Shown: positions 42,761 through 54,830 of the stretch, piece after piece
Position numbering within the stretch: the first letter of the stretch is position 1
Layout: each line of letters opens with the position of its first letter
The notes under the pieces: generated by a model
Database searches by the model: none
Told to the model about the DNA's origin: nothing
The model's input: only the letters and a program-made list of their open reading frames with translations
From: Bathymodiolus brooksi
Lineage: Eukaryota > Mollusca > Bivalvia > Mytilida > Modiolidae
Reading direction: 5' to 3'
DNA: 64,000 bases
NCBI GenBank assembly: GCA_963680875.1
Contig: OY804580.1
Coordinates: 93,215,353-93,279,352, forward strand
Translations under genes and position numbers: made by a program

Positions 42761-43888
42761 ATCAACCAAATTGTTAATCGTTCAAGGAATATATATTCTG
42801 GAAAAGAACGAGTTCCAACGTGAAATAGATCTTACTTTGCAAAAGTGTAGATATCTCTCAAAATAAACAATGGATCCTATACATGAAGAATGGTTTTGTT
42901 ATTTGCTTTAACAATTGAATGTTTCATGAACTGTTCCATAAACAACAACGTAGACGGGGTTGACACCATGCATAGCGAGTAAAGAAAAGAATGTTTACAT
43001 GTACAAGGAAAAGTCACAACCAATACCAAGCATGCATTTGGAATGTATGATGATATATCATAATGGTAAAAGTTCTTAACGAGATTTACTATATTTATGT
43101 TTTTCCTTATTTTTTTCCCTCGGGCCATCGTTATTTAATTTTTATTTTCACAGACTTTCTTTTTCTCAAAGTATTGGTCAGAGGAGGGTAAATAATAGGA
43201 TAGAATTTTGCCAATTTTTTCGGTCACATTTTGATGAAACATAAACATGGCATGGCGGTTTAATTTTTTAGATAACTATTGAAGGAAAAAAATATGAGAC
43301 AGGACAGAAACAAAAAATCATAATTTTCTTTTTCTTTTTTTGATATGTCAAGAACAAGGACAGAAAGATTCTTTGAAACTAAAACGAAACAACAATGGCC
43401 TCAGGCCTCAATATATAAAAAAAATATTTGCCGAATATTGTCAACCTCAAACATACTTTATATTTTTACTTGGATCACTTATACTTGTAAAATTATATAC
43501 GAGTATTGCTGATTTTTTTCCAGAAAAGGTAAGTTTTACAACAATTGTGTAGAAAATAGAAATAAAGAATTTTTGGATTATATTTGATAATAAATGATAT
43601 TTTGAGTGATTTTGTTTATTTTACCTGTATATATGACTTTTTTGATGACAGCTTGGTGTAAGTCTAAATTTACAATGCTATGTAAACATGTAATTGTTTA
43701 TTGTGGTTGACACGTCTGACTTCAATTAACAATGACAGCTTGGGGCCATAAATTAAAAGTACAACATGTATATTTTTTATTTATTTTATTTTACATGCAT
43801 ATCTAGCTTGCATCATGACAATTTACATAACTATTTAAGCACTACATTTTAAATTGCTTAATAAAATTAATTTGTATTATGATCGTCC

Positions 43889-44331
43889 ATACATTTCCAC
43901 TGCTAACAATGACAGTCTCATATATTTGATGGTCCTTGTATCCATTTGTTGATGTTTCGATAGTTTGTCCAGTGAGTGTTTTTTGTCGTTCAGTTTTTAA
44001 GTCCTCTTTGGTCAGTTTCATTATCTTCTTTATAACCGACGTAACGCACAATGCTTTTTCCACTCTGGCGTCCGGCTGTTGGGTCTTTTCTGGTGATTGT
44101 AATCTTTCCTGCTCTGCTTTCCGTTTCCTGTATTGGCACTGGGTATCATCATCTTGTCTGCTGCGTTTCACTCGATGTCCGGTGCCAGGGTTTGCTGTTG
44201 GTTGTTGGACAGCTCGTTTGCTGTCATACTGAGTAGAGTAATTGCGCCAATGTACTGTAGCGATGTCTTTTGCCTTTGTCAGTGAAGGTACTTCACCAGA
44301 TACGAGTTTGTTTTTAAAGTCAGTAACCCAT
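43889..44331 (-). CDS. Unrecognised exon-like open frame
   Basis: On the minus strand a good acceptor (GTTTATTCTTCAG) precedes an open stretch of about 147 codons with coding-like composition: DFKNKLVSGEVPSLTKAKDI, a basic cluster HRVKRSRQDDD and RKRKAEQERL, and SVIKKIMKLTKEDLKTERQK. A possible donor (AAT|GTATGG) lies near 43889. It sits in the spacer between the inverted arms, left of the Gypsy element. It could be an exon of an unknown gene or a transposon fragment. Confidence 0.35.
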
Positions 44332-44649
44332 CTGAAGAATAAACAAATCCATAATATATACATGTATGCATATGAAATAAAGGTAACAAAAATACAAACC
44401 ACAAGATCTACAAGATTGGTTATAATAGCCCACCTGAAGTATTACAAACATCTGATACAGCGGAAATACATATTTGTATTGTTTGTTGCATAGTGATTTT
44501 GTGATGTGGTCAACCATTACCCCGTATCCGTTCTTATAAGTATTAATAAAATTATAAAAGGAAATCATTTAAATTGTCCATTTACACAATCTTTTCATTA
44601 TAATTATTATATTTAGCAAAAATCAATCAATTTAAATCTTGATTAAAAT

Positions 44650-45096
44650 TGTAACGGGCCTGGTATCTATTGAAAATGATATGATAAAGTAAATTAAAAT
44701 AACAGGAAAATAAACTATAAGAAAGGGTTCGTACCTAAGTTGCTTCTTATGGTTCGATCAATCGATTATTCAGAATAACAGGCAAGACTAATGCCGTCAC
44801 TTCTGCTATTCTTTAAACCCCGATGTCTTGTGTTAGCTCAGTTCAGCTCAATATACCTATTTAATCTTTCTAATCTTTCGGTATGCACTCACAAATGGCA
44901 CAAAGCGAATTCAACCATCCGCCGCATTTTGACAGCCTTATATACTCTAAAAGGTACTCGGGATCCTCTAATTAATCGATCACTTCTATGGAGAAACCCA
45001 AGGATTCTACAAGGGGACTTCAAACTTTATGAATACAACATTGACGTAATGGAAAAAATAGCACTTTCAATAAAGTGTTCATTTCATTTCACTACA
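44650..45096 (-). repeat. Ty3/Gypsy 3' LTR (447 bp)
   Basis: Bounded by TGTAACGGGCC and TTTCACTACA on the plus strand, hence TG...CA on both strands. It matches 51024-51580 plus 53900-53936. A segment of about 140 bp present in the other LTR is deleted here. Flanked by AAAT (44646-44649), which recurs after the other LTR (53937-53940), as a likely 4-bp target duplication. Confidence 0.88.
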
Positions 45097-45617
45097 TTTA
45101 CCCACGCCTCCGAACAAAAAGCGTCCTCGCTTTCCTCATGTACGAGCATTGTTTTCTTAACGAAATTAAATTATCCTTATACCCTAACTTTTATCAATAA
45201 TCCAACTAATATTAACTTTGACCCTAACACCTAACCCTATTTTGACAAAAAGTAGGCTAAGCAACAATGTACCTACTAACGTCTGCAATTTTGACTGCCA
45301 CGCCCAAAAGATTAAATGTTGTGTTCCCTTAGAAATTTTGCCTCTGCAGCGGCCCCAAGGAGCCTACTCTTAGCGAACTCTGCAGGAGGGATATTTAGCG
45401 TGCACAGGTTGTGACAGTTCCTGCACACGGGACCTCGGATTTAACGTCCCCATCCGACGGACATAAAAAAAAAATAACAACATATCGTAATTCATTTGTA
45501 TTCTATGATTTGCGTTCATCAGGCATTCTCCGTCCTGTCAATATCTCATTCTATTATTGCCTCCTTGGCCTTCCCTTACAGGCTAACTCTGTCCTTTTTA
45601 AACCACTCCTGGAGAAA
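45097..45617 (-). other. Region between pol and 3' LTR of the Gypsy element
   Basis: Non-coding. A purine-rich GGAGGCGTGGGTAAA lies directly before the 3' LTR on the minus strand (45097-45112) and is a candidate polypurine tract. No envelope gene was recognised. Confidence 0.55.
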
Positions 45618-46001
45618 TCAACCTCTAGTGCTTATAATTTCCAATTTACTTTGTATCGGACTATGCATTGTCCTGCATTCAACTTCGGGGTTCTTGTCCT
45701 TGTTCTTGTATTCCTTCATACAATCACATATCTCAGCCCATTCTTTCTCTACCAGTTCGACATGCTTTCCATCTTGCTCAAACGTAGAGGTGCGAATTGT
45801 GCATCTCTTTACAAATTTACATTTACTGTTATCTGGGTAATATGTTTCGTAATCCGCTAAACAAGCGGGGTTTCGTTTTTGTCTACCTGTCTTTTGAACT
45901 TCGCTATCTACCCCTACATTGTCTGAGATTTCCTTGTTGGAGTCAAACTCCATGGCTTTGTCTGTTTTCATACTTTCATTTGGTAAGTCATCTTTTGCCA
46001 C
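45618..46001 (-). pseudogene. Gypsy pol C-terminal tail
   Basis: Open frame of 127 codons; contains RQKRNPACLADYETYY, the type of basic C-terminal motif found after the chromatin-binding part of Gypsy integrases. Separated from the integrase core by frameshifts. Confidence 0.65.
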
Positions 46002-46147
46002 TGTTTCCTCGTAAAACTCAATCTGCTCACTTTTTTCTCCTGGAAGATTTTGTGGATATTTCTTTCTTATCCTATCTACATGTATTACTTTTGGTTTACC
46101 TTTTCAACCACAGTTAATTTTGTAAGTGATATCTGTGATTTTTACTA

Positions 46148-46986
46148 TCACTTTGAAGGGTCCTCTCCACAAGCATGATAACTTGTTGTTAACCCTGGTT
46201 TAACATTTGGAAAGAAAACAAGTACTTGATCGTCTGGCTGAAAACTTTGCCAGGATAGTTTCTGGTCATAATATTTCTTCTGTCGGTGCATGGCACCTTC
46301 AACATTTTCCCTGACATGTTTATGAGTTTCTTCCATTCTGTCCTTGAGTATCCATGCCCAACGATTTTGATGGATATGTGCAATGCTACGTGGCATGCAA
46401 TATTGAATATCCAGCGGGGTTGTAACCTCTCTTCCCAACATCATATAATTCGGAGTAGTTACCGTTGTTTCATGCTCTGCGGCTCTATAAGCCATTGAAA
46501 TGTAAGGGATGTGTTCATCCCAATCGTTTTGATGTTCATTGACAATGCGGACAACATCGTAAGTATTGTTCTATTATTCCGCTCGACCATCCCATCTGAC
46601 TGAGGATGGTAGGGAATAGTCCGAGTTTTCTGTATTTGCAGTAATCTACACACCTCCTGAAACAAGTGGCTTTCGAACTGTACCCCCTGATTCGTATGAA
46701 TCACATATGGAGTCCCAAATATGACTATAACATCTTCAACTAAAAGTTTTGCCACTTTTTTTGCCTCCATGTTAGGCATTGCAAAACATTCTGTCCATTT
46801 AGCATAGTAATCACTGATTACTAAAATATGCTTATTTCCTCCACTTGTTTCTGATAATTCACAAAGAATGTCCATAGCTATGCGTTCCATTGGGAACCCA
46901 GATTCGACTATTTGCATAGGAGCTCTCTTCTTCTTATTTGGAGGCTTCTTATGTGAGCAGAACGAACAACCTGCTACATATACCAT
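46148..46986 (-). pseudogene. Gypsy integrase, inactive
   Basis: The DDE core is recognisable: IAMDILCELS (first Asp), then HTNQGVQFES, where the usual second catalytic Asp is Asn, then PYHPQSDGMVERNNR (Glu). A zinc-finger remnant (CSFCSHKKP) is at the N-terminal end. A frameshift near 46480 moves the rest (AYRAAEHETTVTTPNYMMLG, DQVLVFFPNVKPG) into another frame. Confidence 0.88.
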
Positions 46987-46995
46987 TACATCCTT

Positions 46996-47898
46996 TTACA
47001 AACTTAGCCAATAATACTCCTGTCTAATTTTGGCTAGAGTTTTTCGCAACCCAAGATGTGTAGATGTTCGATTATCATGATAGTGTGACAGTATATTCCT
47101 TCTTTCTGTCATAGGTACAATAACTTGTAGCTTTGTTTTTAGTCCTTCTAATTGCCTAACAAGTACATCATCTATGATGGTAAGTTGGTCAAATTGAGTC
47201 CACATTGACTTCACTGTTATTGACTCTCCTGTAATTTCCTTCAATTCTGGTTTTTCTCCTTTCTCAACCCATTTTCTGATCAGTGTTAAATCTTTTTCAG
47301 ATTTTTGTTTCTCACTGATAGATACTTCCTCCTCATCCACTTCCTGTATTTTTGGTTGTGTCAGCTTTCCTGTATTTTCCCAATTTGGATCAAATCCACA
47401 TTGTCTACAAGGGATGCGACTGAGCGCATCGCCATTTCGATGCTGTCTACCTGGACGATGTACAATCGTCATATCATAGGAGCTGAGTACTTGAAGCCAC
47501 CTTGCCAGTTGTCCTTCGGGATTTTTGAAGTTTAAAAGCCACCTGAGTGAGCCATGATCTGTTCGTACGACAAAATGTTTTCCATACAAGTAATGCTTAA
47601 AATGTTTCACAACGAAAGCTACCGCTAGTAACTCCTTTCGTGTTACACAGTAGCGTCGTTCCGGTTTTGTCAAAGTTCGACTAGCAAACGCAATGGGTCT
47701 CTCTTTTCCATCAATTTCCTGAGACAGGACAGCTCCAATGGCTTCATTACTTGCATCTGTGTCAAGTATAAATTTCTTCGAAAAATCTGGATGAGCCAGA
47801 ATCGGCGATGATACCAGTTGATTTCGGAGTTCTTCAAATGTCGACTGACATTCCTTTGTCCATTCAAATTTTCGCCCTTTTTCTGTGAGTTTGTGCAA
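46996..47898 (-). pseudogene. Gypsy RNase H and connection
   Basis: Open frame of 300 codons. FILDTDASNEAIGAVLSQ, TRKELLAVAFVVKHF and VRTDHGSLRWLL are the RNase H motifs; HRNGDALSR closes the domain. SHYHDNRTSTHLGLRKT is the start of the integrase HHCC finger. Separated from RT by stops and a frameshift. Confidence 0.9.
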
Positions 47899-48114
47899 GC
47901 ATTTCGCTAGTTTTGAGAAGGTTTGAATGAATTTTCTCTAATACCCACATAATCCCATAAATGACCGTAATTCTTTGACATTCGTTGGTACTTGCCATGA
48001 TTCTACAATTTATTTCTTTTTTGGATCGGCAGCTATTCCTGCTTCCGATATTACATGTCCCAAATAAACAATTTTCTTACAAAAGAGATGACATTTCCTT
48101 GCTTTTATGTTACG

Positions 48115-49228
48115 TCAAGCAGCTAGCAGCCGATCGTAAACCTTTCTAAGGTGTGTAACCATGTCTTCAAATGAGCGTACCAACACAATAACATCATCCA
48201 GATAAATCGGGCATATGTCCCATTGCATCCCTACTAGTACTGTTTCCATCAATCTCTCAAATGTTGCTGGAGCTCCTTTTAATCCAAATGACATGACACG
48301 AAATTCATAAAGTCCAGACCTTGTCGCAAAAGCGGCTTTGTGTCTGCCAATACATCGAGCATAGGTCGAGTGTCGAAAACCAGCAGCTAACGGATAAATG
48401 ATCAAATGAGGCATCAATGCGTGGAAATGGGTAGGCATCATTGATTGTTACCGCATTCAAACGTCTGTAGTCTACACAGAAGCGGGTCGTTCCATCCTTC
48501 TTTCTCACCAAGACGACAGGCGATGACCAAGGACTTGAGGATGGAGTAATTACTTCATTGTTCAACATTCCGTTTACTTGTTTGTCCACTTCCTTTGCTA
48601 AGACATCTGGGAGTCTACGAGGTGGTTGTTTTATTGGATGTGCAAACCCTGTAGCAATTGTATGCTTTTCTACGCTTGTTCTTCCGTAATCGCTATCTGA
48701 AGCTGCAAACAACCCTTCATATTCTTTTAGTAAACGCTTATCTTCTGAACTTTGTTTGGGTGTTAAATGTTCTTGGGAGCGTTCTAGTAGATTAATTAAA
48801 TCTGTTCTCAATTCTCCTTCTTCATCAATTTTACTGTTGGGATTAACAACCTCTTGAACAGGACTGACCTGTGCCACAATAGTTCCCGGATAAATAATTT
48901 GAGTGTCCGATGACGGATTCATAACTCCATCAAAGACATTCTTACTAGCTTGAACTAGTGAACGACCTACAATCGCTTTATCCTTTTTCAAAAATGTTTC
49001 GTTTGCTTCTACTAACATATCTGTTTCATATGTTAGTTTATTCGCTGAATCAACTACTGCTCCTCTTATTATCATTTCACTCTTAGCAGGCATAACAACT
49101 TTGTCATGTGCAACAACCCAAAAACAACCTAGATTTTCTGCATACTTGAGACTTACTCGCCTCCCATCTACCTCTAACATACTATTCTGTAAATCTATTA
49201 AACCAGCATTTGATCTCAAGTAATCCAA
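48115..49228 (-). pseudogene. Gypsy reverse transcriptase
   Basis: Two overlapping frames. From 49228: a protease-RT linker, then PWSSPVVLVRKKDGTTRFCV and DYRRLNAVTINDAYPFPRID (fingers/palm), FSTLDLCSMYWQ (motif A). After a frameshift at about 48310-48440: FGLKGAPATFERLM (motif B) and CPIYLDDVIV (catalytic YLDD). The order fits Ty3/Gypsy. The frameshift makes the copy defective. Confidence 0.9.
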
Positions 49229-49267
49229 ACCTATTACTCCGTCTACTGTGATTTGTGCAACTAATAC

Positions 49268-49900
49268 CTACATTACCATATCTTTTGTATCATCAAGTCT
49301 CATCAGAAAATTACCACGACCTAAAATCTTTAATTTGTCGCCATTAGCAGTCAAAACGTCTTGATTTGTGCTAGTCAGGGTTGGCCTAACTACATCAGGT
49401 ATCTTTTGATATATATCGTTTAATACTATAGACACTGTTGCTCCTGTATCTACTAACAACTTGCATTTGACTTGATGAATATCAGTCTCTACGTACATAC
49501 ATGCCTCTTGAGCGGCAGATGATACTCCAATACTACCCTGTATGCTACTCTGCTTTGTTGTCACTTCGCTCCTAAGTGGTCTTGCCCTTCCGCGACCACG
49601 TCCAACATTCTCACTTTTCTTATCAGTTTGTGAATTCTCCTTCTGAGGATTCACTATGTATTCAATTTGTCTATTATCTTGACCACGACCAAAGTTTTGT
49701 CTATGCCCATGTCCACGACCAAAGTTTTGTCCATAACCCTGACCACGACCATAGTTCTGTCCGTAAGCTTGACCACGTCCATAATTAAATCTTGGTGTAT
49801 TATCAAATTGGCGTGGTCTGAATTTTTCGTTCTTAAGCTGGTTGACATCTCTTTGTAAATCTGATAGTCTTTTTTGCATATCAGTCATTAATTTCATCAT
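49268..49900 (-). pseudogene. Gypsy nucleocapsid-like Gly/Arg region and protease
   Basis: The N-terminal half has repeated GRGQGYGQNF-type units (about 49650-49800) and GRGRGRARP. No CCHC zinc knuckle is seen in this frame. The C-terminal half has CKLLVDTGATVSIVLND, a retropepsin with the DTG active site, and later ILGRGNF. The frame begins inside gag and ends before RT. Confidence 0.82.
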
Positions 49901-49963
49901 GTCTGTCTGATCTTTTGTTTTATCAGATACCTTGCCAGCAGTACTGTCTGCTGCAGTTGTACG

Positions 49964-50810
49964 TCAATATGAGGGGCCTTCCGTCACCCTTCGTTCAGCT
50001 CTATTAAAAGTCTCCAATTCGACAGCCAGTCGAATAGCATCATTTAAATTTTGGGGACGTGACTGCTTAATGCGTAGTCTCATTTTTGAGTCGGCTAGAG
50101 CCTCTATAAAATGCTGCTTTGCAAGCGTGTCGCGTACATTTTCTGGTACTGTAGGGTAAGCCAGATTTACTAATCTTCTAATTGCCTGACTAAAGTTCAG
50201 GTAGGCTTTCTGCTGGCTTTTGTCGTCGCTCAGTGAGCTGAACCCTGTACAGCTCAGTTTGATTAGGTGGGACAAAACGTTGTTCGAGTGCTTTCACAAG
50301 AGATTTATAGTCTTATTGCTTATCTGTAGGCAAATCTACTAGTATGCCCTGGACTTGTCCACGCAGAGCCACAGCCAGATATAACCCCTTTTCATTTTCT
50401 GACCATTGATTTATACGAGAGCAAGCATCAAAGTGAGACTTATAATCTAACCATGATGTTGCAGCTTTTACACGTGCAGTATTGGAGCCTTTAGCAGCTG
50501 CCGGTTGTGCAGGTTTCTTAGTTTGATCTGATTTTTGTCTCACTGTAACACCCGGAGGAACATAATTGTCATATAACGGTTCCTTAAATCGAACTGCGGG
50601 GCTACCCTCTCTTTCTCTATATGCACATTCCTGCATACTTCTGAGCTCTTCATATTGCCCTAATTGCTCTCTCAATTTCTCAATTTCAACCTTTATTCTG
50701 TCCACTTCTGTACTTTCTCTTTGAGCATTAGCTCTTCCGCTTGATTGTCGTGCGGTTGCGAAACCTGAATCGACCGGGAAACCTACCGACTGACGCTCAC
50801 CAGTTGTCAA
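49964..50810 (-). pseudogene. Gypsy gag (capsid), broken
   Basis: Two frames. 50810-50313 has a coiled-coil-like stretch (DRIKVEIEKLREQLGQYEEL) and the capsid start (TSWLDYKSHFDACSRINQWS). 50275-49964 has LAKQHFIEALADSKMRLRI, the capsid C-terminal helices. An in-frame stop follows near 50310 and a frameshift near 50200. Confidence 0.8.
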
Positions 50811-50995
50811 ATATTTTGGCGTTGACTGACCAAACGTTCGTACCCACTCACTTGTCTTGTGAGACCGTCAACCTCTGATTCTATTTCAGATAACACTTCA
50901 TCATAATCTGCCATATTGCAAGCTTAAAGTACAACAAATAATCAAACAATCAAACAAGAAACGTATTCACAATTTAAGCAATTTATTTACACTAC

Positions 50996-51016
50996 TCGAA
51001 TCCCGCAACGCTGCCA
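50996..51016 (-). other. Primer-binding site of the Gypsy element
   Basis: Seven bases inside the 5' LTR the minus strand reads TGGCAGCGTTGCGGGATTCG, complementary to a tRNA 3' end (T-loop TCGAATCC, acceptor strand, discriminator G, CCA). The tRNA identity was not assigned. Confidence 0.72.
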
Positions 51017-51950
51017 TCAATTTTGTAACGGGCCTGGTATCTATTGAAAATGATATGATAAAGTAAATTAAAATAAATAGGAAAATAAACTGTAAGAAAG
51101 GGTTCGTACCTAAGTTACTTCTTATGGTTCGAGATTTATTGTGTAAAATGAGAAAAAACCTATCCAAATTAATTGTACTATTTTAAAATAGTTTACAATT
51201 TTATATCTCAATTTTGCTCAGTAAACTACAACTATGACTATGGATATAATGTTAGCTCGCTTTGAGCTATTCAACGATCAATCGTTTAATCAGAATAACA
51301 GGCACGACGTATGCAGTCACTTCTGCTATTCTTTAAACCCTGATGTCTTGTTCTAGCTCAGTTCAGCTCAATATACCTATTTAATCTTTCTAATCTTTCA
51401 ATACGCACTTCACAAATGGCACAAACCGAATGCAACCATCCGCGGCATTTTGACCGCCTTATATACACTAGAATTTACTCGGCATCCTCTAATTAATTGA
51501 TCACTTCAATGTAAAAACCCGAGGAATCTATACAAGGGGATTTCCAACTTTATAAATACAACAATGACGTAATTGAAAATAACGGTAATAACAAAATTAC
51601 CGAACTCCGAACAATCTTACAAAGGGAAAGTCAAAACTCATAATAATATAAACAGACAAAATCAGTCAACTCCCGGAAAACTGTGAAAACCGTACTGACC
51701 CTGACTTGGTACAGGCATTTCTAAAGAAATGGTGGGTTGAATCAGACTTTAAAGCACCAAACCTCCCGCTTTAATTACGGTTCAAATGTTCCGGCTGTCA
51801 CTATAACAGTATTTATAACAATACAGGAACAAAACAGGTAAAATAGTTGTCAAAGCAGTACCAAATTCAGTGAAGTAAAGGTCAAAGTCAGTTTTACGTC
51901 ACACATTGATAAAAAAAATAGCTTTGACATTTTTGTTGACTTCCTTATCT

Positions 51951-52643
51951 TTATACATTTTCACATAATGAAAATGCATCGTTTATTATCGTCTCTGCAG
52001 AGACGGAATATATTTCGACAAGATCTTTGTATCGGAATATAAACTTTTTAAGAGATCGAATAAGGCGAATCTTTTCATAGCCCTGGTCCAGTAGCCTGTT
52101 TCTCAGATGAAGATGACGTTTCAGGAAATCAGAATAATTGCTACTGGCCCTTGCATAGCGAATCAATTGCGAGATGTAAACACCATATGCGGGAGAAGCT
52201 GGTATATTGCTGCACATATTTGGAAAATTTTTGATTTTAAAATTGAAGTCGTCCCGTTTATCATAAATTTTAGCACTGAGTTGACCACTGTCATCAAATT
52301 CGAGGTATGCGTCCAAAAATGATGCGGACGAAACTGTATCTATGGTCTCTTTAACTTCCAGCTCTGGAGGATATATCAATGGAAGAAATTCTGCAAATCT
52401 AGAATCATTGATAGATAAAACGTCATCAATATACCTGTATGTGAAATTAAAAGCTCTAGCCTCTTGCATCTTCTTATCTTTCACAAGCTTTTGAAGAAAC
52501 TCCGACTCATATGAGTATAAAAATAAATCGGCTAGAAGAGGGGCACAATTCGTACCCATTGGTATGCCGACGACCTGCTGAAACAGTGTCCCTTCAAAGG
52601 AGACAAATATGTTATCGATGAGGAACTCCATCATACTGATCAC
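51951..52643 (-). pseudogene. PLE reverse transcriptase, C-terminal frame
   Basis: 230 codons: QQVVGIPMGTNCAPLLADLF (motif B), RYIDDVLSI (motif C, catalytic Asp pair), [46 protein letters not shown]. Joined to the upstream frame by an indel in an A-rich tract near 52670. No GIY-YIG domain downstream. Confidence 0.88.
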
Positions 52644-52665
52644 TTGTTCCTCGGAGTAGCATGTT

Positions 52666-53640
52666 TTACCTTTTTTGAATTTTGCTTGAAAAATATGTGG
52701 AATTGTAGCCTAACACAACAAAACGTGAGCCATAGTTTCTGTGACTGAAAGCTTTATGAATTGTTTCTTTTAAGCGGCTTTTTAATTTGTCATGCGGTAG
52801 GGTGGTATATAGAGTTGAAAAATCTAAACTTTTGATGCAGGATACCTGAGAGAAAGATCTTGATTTAAGGTAATCCAAAAGATTTTTAGAGTTTTTCAAA
52901 ATCCACATATGACTTATGCAACTACGCGAGTAAACAGTTTCACAATATTTCTGTTGTCCCTCTTTTACTGCAGACAGAATCTTTGTCAGGTGAATAGATA
53001 ATTCTTTCGTCGAACAAGTTGATGATCCCGCAATGTACCTTTCTTTGCATGGTGTCTTATGGAGTTTAGGTATCCAATATAAATAGGGTAAATCCGCAGA
53101 CTCTTTACTAGAGGGAATGTTTAAAGAGGTCATGAATGATCTGTGGTTAGCTAGGATAAAATCTTTGTCGAACGATGTTGGTTTGTATGTGGTATTACTA
53201 GAGGTGTTGCTATTTATGCCTAATTCCTTGATTAGGCATTCGAAGTAATATGATTTACATACACACACGATATTGTTGGAAGCCTTGTCCGCAGGAACGA
53301 TACGATATTTGTCATGAAGAGAGGAAAGACACTTAAGAGTTTCTTGGTCTTTAAATACAGACTTAGATCGACTATTAACACAATTTTTGAGTTTGTGAAT
53401 CCGACCTTGTACTAGAGACCTAATTGTTCTTACCCAGTCTGACAAGGCCTCTAACTCAGGATCTTGGTCTACTTCTCTCTTTATCCACATTCTGGCATAA
53501 TCTTCAGCAGCATCCATAATTATCTTGAAATTATGTTTCCAATTGATGTGTTGAGGTTCTCTGAATTTAGGACCATGAGAAATCACCTTTCGGAGACTCT
53601 CATGTTGAATGATATTAAGATCACCAGTGATTACATGTCC
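52666..53640 (-). pseudogene. PLE reverse transcriptase, N-terminal frame
   Basis: ATG-started open frame 53586-52666, extending further upstream without ATG (GDLNIIQHESLRKV). It contains KYRIVPADKASNNIVCVCKS, YLYWIPKLHKTPCKERYIAG and SLDFSTLYTTLPHDKLKSRL (motif A), the order expected for PLE reverse transcriptases. The normal initiation codon was not located. Confidence 0.82.
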
Positions 53641-54699
53641 AGATGGGTTGTATTGAAAAGGAGAGTGGGAGCAGTCACAAGTCAGAGGGTTCTTAAGGTA
53701 CTATTCTATGTTAATATCTTACAATGATTCTTTGTAGTTGAAAATTTTACGTCCAATGCTGTTAGTGTAGCTATAGGAGACAGTGGGAACAGATTTATGG
53801 TGGAATTTCTTTTACGACCTCTTTTCTATTAAAAATGTTGCTGATGCTAATAGCATAGATTCCTGTGTTAGCAAACGGAATATGGAGGAATTTTCTAAAA
53901 GCGCTTTCAGTAAAGTGTTCATTTCATTTCACTACAAAATCAATTAAATTTTTCCACTTTATTTTCTGAGATCAATAATAATTGAAAATACTTAAATACA
54001 ATTTGATTATGTATTGACAATGCTGGTATACGTGTATTGTACAATACTCCTATATAATTTTATACAAGTACAAGTGATTCCAGAATCCTCCTGTCCTTGT
54101 TCTTGACATATCAAAAAAGAAAAAGGAAATTTATGATTTTGTTCTGTCCTATCTCAGATTTGTTTACTTCAATAGATATTTAAAAAATTAAACCGCCATG
54201 GCATGTTTGTGTTTCATCAAAAAGTGACCGGAAAAATTGGCAAAATTCTTCTTTTTATTTCTATTATTTGCCCTGCTCTGATCAATACTTTGAGAAAAAG
54301 AAAGTCTGTGAAAATAAAAATTAAATAACGATGGCCCGAGGGAAAAAAATAAGGAAAAACATAAATATAGTAAATCTCGTTAAGAACTTTTACCATTACG
54401 ATATATCATCATACATTCCAAATGCATGCTTGGTATTGGTTGTGACTTTTCCTTGTACATGTAAACATTCTTGTCTTTACTCGCTATGCATGGTGTCAAC
54501 CCCTTCAACGTTGTTGTTTATGGAACAGTTCATGAAACATTCAATTTGTAAAGCAAATAACAAAACCATTCTTCATGTATAGGACCCATTGTCTATTTTT
54601 GAGATATATCTACACGTTTCGCAAAGCAAGATCTATTTTCACGTTGGAACTCGTTCTTGTCCAGAAATATATTCATTGAACGACTAACAATTTGGTTGA

Positions 54700-54830
54700 T
54701 TGATTGATTTTTTAAGGTTTAACGTCACTTTCAGCAATATTTCAGCTATATCATGGCGACCAGTTTTAGTGGTGGAAGAAGCCCGAGTACCCGGTGAGAA
54801 CCACCGACCATGGGCAAGCAACTGGTAAAG
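54700..54830 (-). repeat. SINE-A 3' part (arm 2 mirror)
   Basis: Mirror of 42640-42760. Confidence 0.75.

Larger units (their letters stand above)
32542..43515 (+). repeat. Inverted repeat arm 1 (about 11 kb)
   Basis: This stretch reappears inverted at 54048-64000. Anchors: 32542 pairs with 64000; exon 33926-34021 with 62331-62426; exon 40547-40818 with 56321-56694; 43130-43366 with 54330-54094; homology fades near 43515 / 54048. Arm 1 may start further left, since the window ends before arm 2 does. Arm-1-only insertions: SINE-B at 36290, PLE 3' end at 39176, SINE-A at 39340 and 39815. Confidence 0.95.
51582..53899 (-). mobile_element. Penelope-like element, near full length
   Basis: About 2.3 kb inserted in the Gypsy 5' LTR. 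Its 3' end (plus-strand GGTAATAACAAAATTACCG at 51584) coincides with the termini of three other copies in the window. The 5' end lies near 53899. It encodes a PLE reverse transcriptase split by one frameshift. No flanking PLE LTR-like repeats were seen. Confidence 0.85.
51024..53936 (-). repeat. Ty3/Gypsy 5' LTR, split by a PLE
   Basis: LTR sequence runs 51024-51580, is interrupted, and resumes at 53900-53936 with CGCTTTCAGTAAAGTGTTCA, which matches the other LTR end (CACTTTCAATAAAGTGTTCA). The final CACTACA is followed by AAAT, repeating the flank of the 3' LTR. Confidence 0.88.

Noticed and set aside
42877..43128. 83-codon minus-strand frame, also open in arm 2 (54331-54582)
   Set aside because: The two copies differ at about six bases, and these are mostly replacements, so conservation simply reflects low arm divergence. 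No coding signature or family.
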